A stretch of DNA of 34,098 nt from Pseudomonas brassicae (GCF_010671725.1 NZ_JAAHBU010000091.1:1-34098); one strand, 5' to 3'; shown: positions 24,403 to 32,762, numbered from the stretch's first letter. The notes: generated by a model not told the origin, from the letters alone. Made by a program: numbers and translations.

Positions 24403-24954
24403 ATGCTGATCGACCCCTCCCAGGCCACCTTGCTGGTCATCGACGTTCAGGAAAAACTCATCGGCGCGGTCAGCGATCCGGCGGGTACGCTGGCGCGCAC
24501 CCGCTGGTTGCTGGCTGCCACGGCGCAACTGGGGTTGCCGACGGTCATCTCCGAACAGTATCCAAAAGGCCTGGGGCCGACAGTAGCAGCGCTCAAGGCG
24601 GCTGCTCCGGCGAGCGAGGTGGTGGAAAAACTGCATTTCTCCTGCGTGGCTGCCAACTGCCTGCCTGAGAGCCTGCTGGCCCGCGGGCAGGTGATCGTGT
24701 GCGGTATGGAAACCCACGTCTGTGTGCTGCAGACCGTGCTGGGCCTGCGGGCAATGGGCAAGCAGGTGTTCGTGGTCGAAGATGCCTGTGACAGCCGCAG
24801 TGCTGCCAACAAGGCTGCGGGCCTGCAGCGCATGCGCGAGGCCGGCGCGCATATCGTGACCCGTGAAATGGTCGTGTTCGAGCTGATGGGCAGCGCCGAG
24901 CATCCGGCTTTCAGGGCCATCAGCAAGGCCTTTCTGGTCGGCGAACAGCCGTAG
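24403..24954 (+). CDS. Isochorismatase-family cysteine hydrolase (YcaC-like)
   Basis: This 183-residue protein has triad Asp14 (LLVIDVQEKL), Lys76 (VVEKLHFSC) and Cys107 (CGMETHVCVLQT), with the non-proline cis-peptide region before the Cys. GMETHVCV is typical of the YcaC-related hydrolases. ATG 24403 has GGAG 8 bases upstream. It lies 108 bases after the thioesterase on the same strand and 15 bases before the DUF1543 gene. It could be read from the iron-regulated promoter, but nothing shows a siderophore role. It is distinct from the hydrolase at 19795, sharing only family motifs. Confidence 0.85.
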   Translation: MLIDPSQATLLVIDVQEKLIGAVSDPAGTLARTRWLLAATAQLGLPTVISEQYPKGLGPTVAALKAAAPASEVVEKLHFSCVAANCLPESLLARGQVIVCGMETHVCVLQTVLGLRAMGKQVFVVEDACDSRSAANKAAGLQRMREAGAHIVTREMVVFELMGSAEHPAFRAISKAFLVGEQP

Positions 24955-24969
24955 TGCGAGGGTGATTGC

Positions 24970-25464
24970 ATGCTGTATGTCGTGATGCTGGGAGGCAAGC
25001 ACCCTCGCGCGCGTATCGAGGTCCATGACGTGGTGTTCGTGCTGGCGCCTACCCTCGAGGCGGCATACCCGCAATTGCGTGAGCAATGGTTCGGCAGCCC
25101 CAAGGGGCTGCATATCGACGCCTGGTTCGAGGTGGACGGGCTCGACGGCTACCAGCTGCAATGGTCCCAGGTGCAACCGGCGCCTGGAGAACCACGCCTG
25201 TACTTCATCAACCTTGGCGGCTACGAGCCGGGCTGCTTCGGCGAAGCGCACCGCTATGTACTGGTGGTGGCGAGCGACAAGGCCCAGGCCAGGCGGCAGG
25301 GCAAGCAGCACATGGCCCGCGACTGGGGGCAGGCGCATACCGATGCGTTGCTGGATGTGGATGACTGCATCGCGATCGATCAGGTGGGCGGGCGGTTCGC
25401 GCAGTTGGTACCGGGGCCGCATGCGCCGCTGGTGCAGCGCAGTGACTACATCGTGCTGTCTTGA
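24970..25464 (+). CDS. DUF1543 protein
   Basis: This 164-residue soluble protein has the start MLYVVMLGGKHPRARIEVHDVVFV and the region YFINLGGYEPGCFGEAHRYVLVVA, both characteristic of DUF1543, which contains two copies of a small alpha/beta repeat. There is no signal peptide. The function of the family is unknown. It follows the isochorismatase-like gene by 15 bases and is probably co-transcribed with it. Confidence 0.8.
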   Translation: MLYVVMLGGKHPRARIEVHDVVFVLAPTLEAAYPQLREQWFGSPKGLHIDAWFEVDGLDGYQLQWSQVQPAPGEPRLYFINLGGYEPGCFGEAHRYVLVVASDKAQARRQGKQHMARDWGQAHTDALLDVDDCIAIDQVGGRFAQLVPGPHAPLVQRSDYIVLS

Positions 25465-25543
25465 TCCGGTCAACTGGTGGCCTTCTGATGGCTGCGTGGA
25501 TTACAGTGCGCGCTGAATTTTCGTTGACCTACAGGATGTTTCA

Positions 25544-26212
25544 ATGCGCTCACGTGCACTGCTTGCTTTGTGTTCCACGCTTGCCCTGTCTGCCGTGCCA
25601 GTACTGGCCCAGGCTCAGGCCACGGTCGCGCAGGTGTTCAATGGCGAGATGCTGGGTAGCAATCTGCGCTACTTCGAATCGGTGGCCGGTGTGGCCCGCA
25701 CGTCGGCGGGCGACAGCCACACCTATCGGGTGCAAGGGTGCGAGATTACTGCAACGGCAGGCGGGGGCACGGTCAACACGTTGCGCATGGAGCTGTCGTC
25801 CACCTGCCAGGCTGACCTGAACTCGTTCATCGGCGACTTTGCGCCGCCAGCCGGCAACGACCTGACCTTCGGGGCGATGGCCGAATCCACCGGTGGGTAT
25901 CTGGAGTTCTACGCCAGTTGCCTGAGCATGTGCGGCAATGCCGCCGACCCGTCGGCGTACGCGCTGTGGCAGGGGCCGCGTGCCATCGGCTTTACCGAAG
26001 TGCTGCTGGAGGTCGTGCTGGCCGGTGACGATTCACTGGCAGCGGCCAACCAATGGGAAGCCGCCATGCACAAAGCCAAGGGGGAGGACTTCGTGATGGA
26101 GACGCGCTTCAACTGTGAGCGCAGCTTCGACGAAGTGGCCCAGCACAGCTTCAAGAACGTGAAAGTCAATGCGGTGACCATCGGTACCGAACTGTACAAG
26201 CCTGGCTGCTGA
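25544..26212 (+). CDS. Secreted or periplasmic protein of unknown function, six cysteines
   Basis: This 222-residue protein begins with a signal peptide (MRSRALLALCSTLALSAVPVLAQA, predicted cut after AQA). The mature part has six Cys (QGCE, SSTC, ASCLSMC, FNC and the C-terminal GC), which could form three disulphides. I do not recognise a domain. AGGA at 25533-25536, 7 bases before ATG 25544, supports the start. Neighbours on both sides are DUF proteins on the same strand, with 79 bases before it and a hairpin after it, so it is likely its own unit. Confidence 0.75.
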   Translation: MRSRALLALCSTLALSAVPVLAQAQATVAQVFNGEMLGSNLRYFESVAGVARTSAGDSHTYRVQGCEITATAGGGTVNTLRMELSSTCQADLNSFIGDFAPPAGNDLTFGAMAESTGGYLEFYASCLSMCGNAADPSAYALWQGPRAIGFTEVLLEVVLAGDDSLAAANQWEAAMHKAKGEDFVMETRFNCERSFDEVAQHSFKNVKVNAVTIGTELYKPGC

Positions 26213-26220
26213 GGCGAGCC

Positions 26221-26247
26221 GGCAGTGCCAAGCGGGCTGGCGCTGCC
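26221..26247 (+). terminator. Hairpin after the secreted-protein gene
   Basis: GGCAGTGCC (26221-26229) pairs with GGCGCTGCC (26239-26247) with one G-U pair and a 9-base loop. The downstream sequence GACCGCTTCTTTGTTT is T-rich after a few bases. It is 9 bases past the stop codon, so a Rho-independent terminator is likely. Confidence 0.6.
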
Positions 26248-26268
26248 GACCGCTTCTTTGTTTGCGAC

Positions 26269-26302
26269 TGTACAAAGCGAGGTTTGTGTACAACTCTTTG
26301 TA
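26269..26302. promoter_or_regulatory. Paired TGTACA palindromes upstream of the DUF6482 gene
   Basis: TGTACA occurs at 26269-26274 and 26287-26292, 18 bases apart. TACAAAG (26271-26277) is the reverse complement of CTTTGTA (26296-26302). The cluster lies 127 bases before the next gene and may be an operator. No regulator can be named. Confidence 0.3.
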
Positions 26303-26428
26303 GCAAGTACCTCCACGCGAGGTCGTAAATGCGCGCATCGAACCCGCCTGACGGTTCGCATGCCCGCCGTTGCCAGCGGCGCTATCGGCAACGCCTTTGC
26401 AAGGCCGGCCCGTTAAGGAGCGCTGACA

Positions 26429-26734
26429 ATGAACCTTCACCAATTGACCGAACTGGCCCAGGCCGGGCAGATAGACGAGTTGCGCCTGGTATCGCTGGAG
26501 GGCGGCATCTACGTGTTGCAGGCGCGCCTGGGGGCCAACCTGCACGGTGTCGTCGACGCCCAGGGCGCGGGCTTGCGCGTGCGCTCCACCAGCCATGTGC
26601 GGCAACTGCTGCACGGGCTGCCGGTGCTCCCTTGCGTGCTGGTGCAGAAGGGGGTGCATGACGAAATGTGTGGCTTGGCGCCGGCTGTCGAAGAACCGTT
26701 GAAAATACCCTTCACCTTGCACCTGCCGGGCTGA
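26429..26734 (+). CDS. DUF6482-like small protein
   Basis: This 101-residue cytoplasmic protein (MNLHQLTELAQAGQIDELRLVS, then EGGIYVLQARLG) resembles the Pseudomonas DUF6482 family of unknown function. AAGGAG at 26415-26420 precedes the ATG. The preceding 200 bases hold a hairpin and TGTACA repeats and no gene that I can support. It is 42 bases ahead of the DUF1615 gene and probably shares a transcript with it. Confidence 0.7.
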   Translation: MNLHQLTELAQAGQIDELRLVSLEGGIYVLQARLGANLHGVVDAQGAGLRVRSTSHVRQLLHGLPVLPCVLVQKGVHDEMCGLAPAVEEPLKIPFTLHLPG

Positions 26735-26776
26735 ACTGCGTACTGTGCGGCATCGAAGCGGTGGTTGAGGTGGTAC

Positions 26777-27850
26777 ATGCCGGTATGGCGCTGGGCAGGG
26801 CTTGCGGCAACGCTCTTGGTGTTGCAGGGGTGTGTGGGCCAGCGTGGCCCGCAACAGCCTTCTGCGGCCCAGGTGCGGGCCACGCTGGTCACATTGATAC
26901 CCAGCGCCACGCGTGATCGTGAGGGCTGGGCGGCAGACATTCAGGCGGCATTCGCTGCGCAGCGACTGGAGCCCAGCCGCAGCAATCTGTGCGCGGTACT
27001 GGCGGTCACCGAGCAGGAGTCGACATTTCAAGTCGACCCGCAGGTGCCCGGCCTTGGCCGCATTGCCCGTGCCGAGATCGATCGACGTGCGGCGCGCCTG
27101 CATGTACCGCAAGTGCTGGTCAACGCAGCCCTGCAAACCCGCTCACCCGATGGCAAAACCTACGCGCAGCGCCTCGCGGCAGTGCGCAGCGAGAAGCAGC
27201 TGAGTGCACTGTTCGATGACCTGATCGGCACATTGCCATTGGGCAGCAGCTTGCTCGGTGGTCTCAACCCGGTGCACACCGGCGGGCCGATGCAGGTCAG
27301 CATCGCGTTTGCCGAGCAGCATGCCAGGGATTATCCGTATCGCTACAGCGGCACCCTTCGCCAGGAAGTCTTCACCCGTCGCGGCGGCCTGTACTTCGGC
27401 ATTGCCCACCTGCTGGGGTATCCGACCCATTACGAGCGGCCGCTGTACCGGTTTGCCGACTTCAATGCCGGTTGGTACGCAAGTCGCAACGCCGCGTTCC
27501 AGCAGGCGCTGAGCAAGGCGTCGGGGGTGGCGCTGGCGCTGGACGGCGACCTGATTGCGCCGGGATCGATCTTCCCCGGGGCCACGGAACGGGCGGCGCG
27601 CCAGTTGGGGCTTGGCATGCGCAACCCTAGCCTGCGCCGCCAGCTGGAGCAGGGCGACAGCCTGGCGTTCGAGCAAACCCGCCTGTATCAGCAGGTCTAT
27701 GCCTTGGCCGACAAGGCTGCGGGCAAGCCCCTGGCGCGTGCGCAGTTGCCGGGCATCGAACTCAAGAGCCCGAAGATTACCCGTCAGCTGACGACCGCAT
27801 GGTTTGCCAGGCGCGTGGATGAACGCTATCGGCGTTGCATGCAACGCTGA
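26777..27850 (+). CDS. DUF1615 lipoprotein
   Basis: This 357-residue protein has a lipoprotein signal with lipobox LVLQGC near residue 20, so it is lipid-anchored. The body matches DUF1615: CAVLAVTEQESTFQVDPQVPGLG, TGGPMQVSIAFAEQHA and RRGGLYFGIAHLLGYP. A lysozyme-like Glu in TEQEST hints at a peptidoglycan-related role, but this is inference. I use ATG 26777, which has GAGG 6 bases upstream. It converges with pvdA, the two stops 39 bases apart, and a 16-base palindrome (GCGTTGCATGCAACGC, 27832-27847) spans its 3' end. Confidence 0.85.
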   Translation: MPVWRWAGLAATLLVLQGCVGQRGPQQPSAAQVRATLVTLIPSATRDREGWAADIQAAFAAQRLEPSRSNLCAVLAVTEQESTFQVDPQVPGLGRIARAEIDRRAARLHVPQVLVNAALQTRSPDGKTYAQRLAAVRSEKQLSALFDDLIGTLPLGSSLLGGLNPVHTGGPMQVSIAFAEQHARDYPYRYSGTLRQEVFTRRGGLYFGIAHLLGYPTHYERPLYRFADFNAGWYASRNAAFQQALSKASGVALALDGDLIAPGSIFPGATERAARQLGLGMRNPSLRRQLEQGDSLAFEQTRLYQQVYALADKAAGKPLARAQLPGIELKSPKITRQLTTAWFARRVDERYRRCMQR

Positions 27851-27889
27851 TACGTCGGCATCCGTGTCGCGGGTGTGGTGCAGGCAGCT

Positions 27890-29224
27890 TCAGGCGCTGG
27901 CCAGGTTGGCGGCGGGACGCGCATTGGCGGCGCGTTTGCCCAGGCTCTGGTACAGCGACTGGCCGATCTCGGCGGCACGCACCGGCAGTACCGACAGCAG
28001 GGTGTCGCTCAGGCCGTGGGAGGCTTCACAGAAGCCTTGCAGATAAACCGCCGCGTTGAGCTCTGGCGTTGCCAGTACGCGGTAGTCACGGTCGACTTCG
28101 AAGTCTTTCAGGTGCTGTTGCAGCGGGGCCAGCAGCTCGCGATGCGAGCGACGCTCATACCCGGTGGCCAGGATCACGGCGTCGTACACATGGGTTTGCT
28201 GGATATCGGTGGCCAGGTCGCGCAGGGTCAGCTCGATACCTTTGTCGGTGCTCACGGCTGCCTCGATATGGCGTCGGCAGAGCACGGCGTGGCGGTGCTG
28301 GTGAGCGACTTTCTGGCGGTACAGCATGCCGTAGATACGCTCGATCAGGTCGATGTCTACCACCGAATAGTTGGTGTTGTGGTATTCGGAAATCAGCTTG
28401 GCACGTTCGGCCTTGGGCTGATTGAACACCAGGTCGGTGTAGTCGGGTGTGAACACTTCGTTCACGAACGGGCTGTCGTCGGCGGGCTTGAGTGCCGAGC
28501 CACGCAGGATCATGTCTGCCTTGACCGAGGGGTAGCTGTCGTTCAGGTCGATCAGTGCTTCGGCGGCGCTCTGCCCGGAGCCGATGATCGCGATGCGCAT
28601 GGGCTTGCCTTGGCTGCAGGGCAGTTGTTCGAGGCTGCTCAGGTATTGAGAGTGGTGAAAGACCCGTGTGTCGTCCTTGAACGGCGCGAATGCTGCAGGA
28701 ATCTTCGGCGTGCCGCCACTGCCGACCACTACCGAGCGCGCGCGGCGCTGGTGTTCGTGGCCCTGTGAGTCGCGGGAAACCACGCGCAGGTGATCGATGC
28801 GCCCGTTCAGCAGCTCTGGTTCCACCCGCAGGATTTCCTCGCCGTAGACGGCCTGGGTCGCGAAATGGTCGGCGGCCCAGCGCAGGTAGTCGTTGTACTC
28901 CAGGCGGCAAGGGTAGAACGTGCCCAGGTTGATGAAATCGGCCAGGCGTTTCTTCTGGTGCAGGTAATTGACGAAACTGTAGGGGCTGGTGGGGTTGCGC
29001 AGCGAGACCAGGTCCTTGAGGAACGAAATCTGCAGTTCGCTCTGGGTCGCCAGGGTGTTGCCGTGCCAGCGGTAGTCGCTCTGTTTGTCGATGAACAGGG
29101 CGTCAAGGGCGTGGCCGTTGGTTTCGGCAAGTTCTTCCAGGGCAATGGCCAGGGCCAGGTTGGAAGGGCCGAAGCCCACGCCGATGAGATCGTGGATTGT
29201 TTCGGGTGAAGATGACTGGCTCAT
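27890..29224 (-). CDS. pvdA: L-ornithine N5-monooxygenase PvdA
   Basis: This 444-residue flavin monooxygenase hydroxylates the side-chain nitrogen of ornithine, the first step towards the hydroxamate iron ligands of pyoverdine. The FAD site is GVGFGPSNLALAIALEE near residue 16, the NADPH site GSGQSAAEALIDL, and the C-terminal motif ATGYERR. The substrate-side segments (WHGNTLATQSELQISFLKDLVSLRNPTSPYSFVNYLHQK) are those of ornithine hydroxylases. The length agrees with other PvdA proteins (about 443). It is intact and has its own PvdS-type promoter 78 bases upstream. It lies just beyond the broken pvdO on the same strand. Confidence 0.96.
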   Translation of the reverse strand: MSQSSSPETIHDLIGVGFGPSNLALAIALEELAETNGHALDALFIDKQSDYRWHGNTLATQSELQISFLKDLVSLRNPTSPYSFVNYLHQKKRLADFINLGTFYPCRLEYNDYLRWAADHFATQAVYGEEILRVEPELLNGRIDHLRVVSRDSQGHEHQRRARSVVVGSGGTPKIPAAFAPFKDDTRVFHHSQYLSSLEQLPCSQGKPMRIAIIGSGQSAAEALIDLNDSYPSVKADMILRGSALKPADDSPFVNEVFTPDYTDLVFNQPKAERAKLISEYHNTNYSVVDIDLIERIYGMLYRQKVAHQHRHAVLCRRHIEAAVSTDKGIELTLRDLATDIQQTHVYDAVILATGYERRSHRELLAPLQQHLKDFEVDRDYRVLATPELNAAVYLQGFCEASHGLSDTLLSVLPVRAAEIGQSLYQSLGKRAANARPAANLASA

Positions 29225-29301
29225 GGGTGCGATTCCGTGGATGGTCGAGTTGGGGGCGTCTGATGCTCGCGCCCCGAATCCTGCGCAAGTACACCGATAG
29301 A

Positions 29302-29325
29302 ACGAGTTGTCAGGGTCGGAATTTA
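29302..29325 (-). promoter_or_regulatory. PvdS/PfrI-type promoter of pvdA
   Basis: Reading the minus strand: TAAAT (29325-29321), followed by TCC, a total spacer of 16 bases, then CGT (29304-29302). This agrees with the iron-starvation sigma consensus TAAAT-16/17-CGT. It lies within the 115 bases between pvdO and pvdA, so pvdA is transcribed separately from pvdMNO. Confidence 0.8.
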
Positions 29326-29339
29326 CTGGTGAGCCTGTT

Positions 29340-30098
29340 TCAGAGCTCGCGCGCTACCCGAAATCCGATCCAGTCGCCACGGTCCTCGGGAACGTTGGTA
29401 TTGCGGTTGCCCGAACGCGAAAAGATCGCTGCCTCACCCCAGTCGTTGCCACGAATCTGCACCGTCTTGCAGTTGCCGGTCATCCACGCGCTGCCGTCTG
29501 CGGGCGCGTCCTCGTAGCTGTCGTTCCAGCAGTCGGCAACCCACTCGTACACATTGCCATGCTTGTCGTACACGCCGAAGGCGTTGGCATGCTTGCTGAT
29601 TTCGTACTCGGCGTCCGGGTCGAGCGGGAACGGGCCGGTACTGCCGCCTCGGGCACCGTACTCGCGCTCGGCCTCGCTGAGCATGCGCTAGTGCTTGCCG
29701 GTCTTTTTCGACAGCCACACGGTGTAGGCCTCGACATGGTGGTAGCTGACGCACACCGCAGGCTGCCTGGGGCCTTGCACTCGCGTCCGGGGCGCGTATC
29801 GCCGTCGGCAATCACCACACCGGACTCGCGTACATACACGTCCCATTCGCCGGCCGTGACCTGGAACCGGCTGATGGAGAAGGGCTTGGCGAATGACACT
29901 TCATGCAGCGGCCCCTCATCAGGCTGGCACCCCACCTCGTCGTCGGGCGTGCCCATCATGAAGCTGCCGGCGGGCAGCACGCCCATCGCCGGGCAGGTGG
30001 CCTTGCAGTCGCGAAACACGCTACCCGGCGTACCGGGTGGCGGCCAGTGCCGACAGGCTGGTGGCGGCGAGGGGCAGGTGTGGCAGGGGGAGCGTCAT
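29340..30098 (-). pseudogene. pvdO: pvdO (formylglycine-generating-enzyme-like), degraded
   Basis: PvdO is a periplasmic enzyme required to oxidise dihydropyoverdine to the fluorescent chromophore. The family body is recognisable (MGVLPAGSFMMGTPDDEVG, SRFQVTAGEWDVYVRESGVV, SEAEREYGARGG, GNVYEWVADCW, GDWIGFRVAREL) but the gene is broken repeatedly. First, the signal peptide opened by ATG 30098 stops at a TAG after 25 codons, out of frame with the body. Second, after DGDTRPGREC the frame jumps to GPRQPAVC with about 25 bases apparently lost. Third, a TAG (29689-29691) replaces the expected Tyr codon in KH-Y-RML. Fourth, about 20 residues (the PVG..PN segment) are missing between SKHAN and AFGVYD. 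It starts 13 bases after pvdN in the same operon. Confidence 0.88.
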
Positions 30099-30111
30099 GG
30101 TAACGACCTTT

Positions 30112-31394
30112 TCAGAGTTGCTTGATCAGCAGGGCCATGGCCCGATCGATTTGCTGCTCGTCGTTGAGCAGGCTGGGGGCAAAGCGGATCACCGGGCCGA
30201 CATCGCGCGATACCGCATCGACCATCACGCCGTTCTGTACCAGGTAGGCAGCGACGGCGTCGGGGTCGCGGTGCTTGATCCGCAAGAAGGTAAAACCGGC
30301 GGAGTGCTCGCGGCTCAGCGGCGTCACCAGCTCGATGGCCTTGTGCTCGCGCAGGCGCTGCTTGAGGGCATCGTTGAGCTGGTGGATACGTGCCTGCACG
30401 TCGGCCTTGCCCAGTTGCAGGTGCAGTTCGAAGGCCTTGCCCAACGCCCAGCGGTGCTCGAACGCGTGGTAGCCACCAGGGGTCATGATGGTGGCGAAGT
30501 CCTCGTCTTCGGAGAAGGTCGCGAAGGTCGGGACCAGATGCTGCATCTTCTCTGATGCTGCGCAGATGATCCCGGTGCCACGCGGGCCGAACATCCATTT
30601 GTGGGTGCCGGCAATGAAGTAGTCGCAGTTGAAATCGGCAAAGCGCTGATTCTCGACGCCAAAGCCGTGCACACCGTCAACCACGTAAAGAATGCGTTCC
30701 TGTTCGCTGCGGTCGCGATTGTGACGGCGGACCAGTTCGCCGATTTCGCCCACCGGCAGCTTCACGCCGCTGCCCGAGTGCACCCAGGTCATGCCCAGGA
30801 CACGGGTGTTGGGGCGGATGTTCTGGTCGATGGTGCTCAGTACCTGATCGGTGGACACCTGCCAGGGCTGTTCGAACAGGCGCAGCTTGCGCACCGAGGT
30901 ACCCTGGCGCTGCTGACGGAAGGCCAGGCAGTTGTGGGTGGAGTAGTGCTCGTGCGCGGTGGTCAGGATCTCCTGCCCGGGGGCTACCTGCAGGCCACCG
31001 TAGATCATGCCCAGCCCTTCGGTGGTGCTGCCGGTGAGGGCGATCTGACGCGGCCTGACCTCCAGGTAGCGGGCAGCCCAGTTGCGTACTTCGCCCTCGC
31101 GCTTCCACTCGTTCTGGCTGTCCCAGTCCATTTGCTCGGCGGGATTGTGATCGATTTCGGCGCGGAAACGGTCGATGGCCTCCTGCACCGGCCGGGGGTG
31201 GGCGGTGACCAGGAAGTTGGCGAAGTGTGCCACGTTCGGGTCCAGCGGGAACAGCTGCGCAGGTTGCGCCATTTGTCCGGACCGTTCAGCGGCGCCGCGG
31301 CAGCGGCCTGGGCGGCAGGCAGCAGGCCGCTGGCCAGGGGCAGGCTGGCGGCCAATACGCCGGCCTGCTTGAGAAAGGTACGACGGTCAGTCAT
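30112..31394 (-). CDS. pvdN: PvdN, Tat-exported PLP enzyme of pyoverdine maturation (apparent frameshift)
   Basis: PvdN is a periplasmic PLP-dependent enzyme that converts the side-chain glutamic acid of pyoverdine to succinamide. ATG 31394 begins a twin-arginine signal (DRRTFLKQAG, then a hydrophobic run ending AQAAAA). The body contains FANFLVTAHPRPVQEAID, GSTTEGLGMIYGGL, VDGVHGFGVENQ and AGTHKWMFGPRGTG with the PLP lysine. Signal and body are in different frames: PLNGPDKW breaks near 31266-31271, and the rest resumes one frame over (AQPAQLFPLDPN). Adding one G restores 427 residues, exactly the length I recall for P. aeruginosa PvdN. Without the Tat signal the enzyme would stay in the cytoplasm. 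It is the middle gene of pvdM-pvdN-pvdO. Confidence 0.9.
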
Positions 31395-31412
31395 GTCAGT
31401 GCTCGATAGGAG

Positions 31413-32762
31413 TCAAGGGGTCAGCGTGGCGACGGGTTGCGCGGCGCTCTGGGTCTGGGCCCATACCCGCAGGAAGTTGCCGCCCCAGAGCTTGGCGATG
31501 TCTGCCTCGGAGTAGCCGCGACTGAGCAGCTCGGCCGTGACGTTGCGGATTTCGCTGACATCTTTCCAGCCATCCAGGCCACCGCCGTCGTTGAAGTCGG
31601 AACTGATGCCGACATGGTCGATGCCGATCTTTTTCACCACGTAGTCGATGGCGTCACCGAAGTCCTTGAGGGTGGCCTTGGGCTCTTCATCGATGATCGC
31701 GTAGAGGCTGCCGGCATATTCGCCAAAGCGTGCCTCGGGCCAGATCGCGATCACGGCATCGCCTGGCATGAGGGCATTGGCCAGACCTTGCAGGGGCTGC
31801 AGGTCAAAACGCGCGCGCAGGTTTTCGAGTTTTTCCAGTGTGGGTTTGCTCAAGGGCTTGAGGTAGGTGCCGAAACCGACCACCTGCACGACGCCGTCGC
31901 TGTCCTTGATCAGTTGCAGTTCCTTGTCGCTGAGGTTGCGCGGGATGTCCACCAGTGCCCGTGGCGCGGAGTGCGAGGCGACCAGCGGGGTGCGGCTCAG
32001 GCGGGCCACGTCCTGCAGGGCCAGGGTCGACATCTGCGAGACGTCGATGATGACGCCCAGGTCGTTCAGGCGCTTGACCGCCTGCTCGCCGATCGGTGAC
32101 AGCCCGCCCAGCGCATCGGCGGTGTCGTTGAAGAACGGCAAGGGCCGCGAGGAGTCTGCCCAGTCATTGTTGCCGGTGTAGCTGAAGCCGAACATGCGCA
32201 TGCCACGTGCGGCCCACAGGTCGAGCTGGGACAGGTCGTTGCCCAGCGGATAGGCGTTGAGCATGCTGATGAAGATGGCGAACTTGCCTTCGCCGTGCAG
32301 GCGCCGGAAATCCTCCGGGGTATAGGCGATGCCGACCTGGTTGGGGAAATCGCGCACCATGCCGGTGATGATCTTGTAGCGCACTTCCTGCTGGTGGCGC
32401 GCTTCGTCGACGAAGCCCGGGGTAGGTCGGTGTGGCGCATTCGGGCCGTTCCATAGTTCCGGCCAGCCGAAAATGGTCAGGGCGGCGCCGGACAGGCGCC
32501 CGTGGCCGGCCTTGACCAGGTCCAGTTGGCCGCCGCTGTCCTTGTCCACTTCGTGGCCGGTGCTGCCCATGTCCAGGGGCACGGTGACATGGCTGTCGAA
32601 GGACAGCATGTGCTCGTGCAGGGTATTGGCCTGTTCGACGATCGCCCGCGGGTAGGCGGGCGTCGACGGCCAGTAAAGGTAGGCAGCGGCGGCGCCAAGG
32701 GCCGCTACCAGCGCCAGGGGCAGGCCGATGGTCAGGGCTTTTCGGGAACGGGTTCTGGTCAT
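31413..32762 (-). CDS. pvdM: PvdM, periplasmic renal-dipeptidase-like protein of pyoverdine maturation
   Basis: This 449-residue protein has an N-terminal signal anchor (KALTIGLPLALVAALGAAAAYLYW) and a membrane-dipeptidase domain: FDSHVTVPLDMGSTG, ISMLNAYPLG, RGMRMFGFSYTGNNDWADSS, IIDVSQMSTLALQDVA, ASHSAPRALVDIPRNLSD and HVGISSDFNDGGGLDGWKD. PvdM is needed for periplasmic oxidation of ferribactin to dihydropyoverdine. I take ATG 32762, with GAG 6 bases upstream and the expected family length; ATG 32768 is in frame two codons earlier but has no ribosome-site spacing. It is the first gene of the pvdMNO operon, 18 bases before pvdN, behind a PvdS-type box. A 7-base hairpin (GCCTGGC/GCCAGGC, 32798-32815) lies in its leader. 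Confidence 0.94.
   Translation of the reverse strand: MTRTRSRKALTIGLPLALVAALGAAAAYLYWPSTPAYPRAIVEQANTLHEHMLSFDSHVTVPLDMGSTGHEVDKDSGGQLDLVKAGHGRLSGAALTIFGWPELWNGPNAPHRPTPGFVDEARHQQEVRYKIITGMVRDFPNQVGIAYTPEDFRRLHGEGKFAIFISMLNAYPLGNDLSQLDLWAARGMRMFGFSYTGNNDWADSSRPLPFFNDTADALGGLSPIGEQAVKRLNDLGVIIDVSQMSTLALQDVARLSRTPLVASHSAPRALVDIPRNLSDKELQLIKDSDGVVQVVGFGTYLKPLSKPTLEKLENLRARFDLQPLQGLANALMPGDAVIAIWPEARFGEYAGSLYAIIDEEPKATLKDFGDAIDYVVKKIGIDHVGISSDFNDGGGLDGWKDVSEIRNVTAELLSRGYSEADIAKLWGGNFLRVWAQTQSAAQPVATLTP

Noticed and set aside
27832..27847. Perfect palindrome GCGTTGCATGCAACGC at the end of the DUF1615 gene as an operator
   Set aside because: It overlaps the final codons and stop between two convergent genes, where an operator has no promoter to act on. 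It is more likely chance or part of a transcript end, and it lacks a T run.
29340..30098. Programmed frameshifting or stop read-through in pvdO
   Set aside because: There are at least three separate disruptions plus missing conserved segments, and no slippery sequence. Decay explains all of it more simply.
29307..30125. A 272-codon plus-strand frame across pvdO
   Set aside because: It is antisense to clearly recognisable PvdO fragments and shows no protein family; it is open only because pvdO codon positions are GC-biased.
23340..32762. A complete NRPS cluster
   Set aside because: Only accessory and tailoring genes (MbtH, thioesterase, pvdA, pvdMNO) are present; no adenylation, condensation or carrier domain is encoded in the window.
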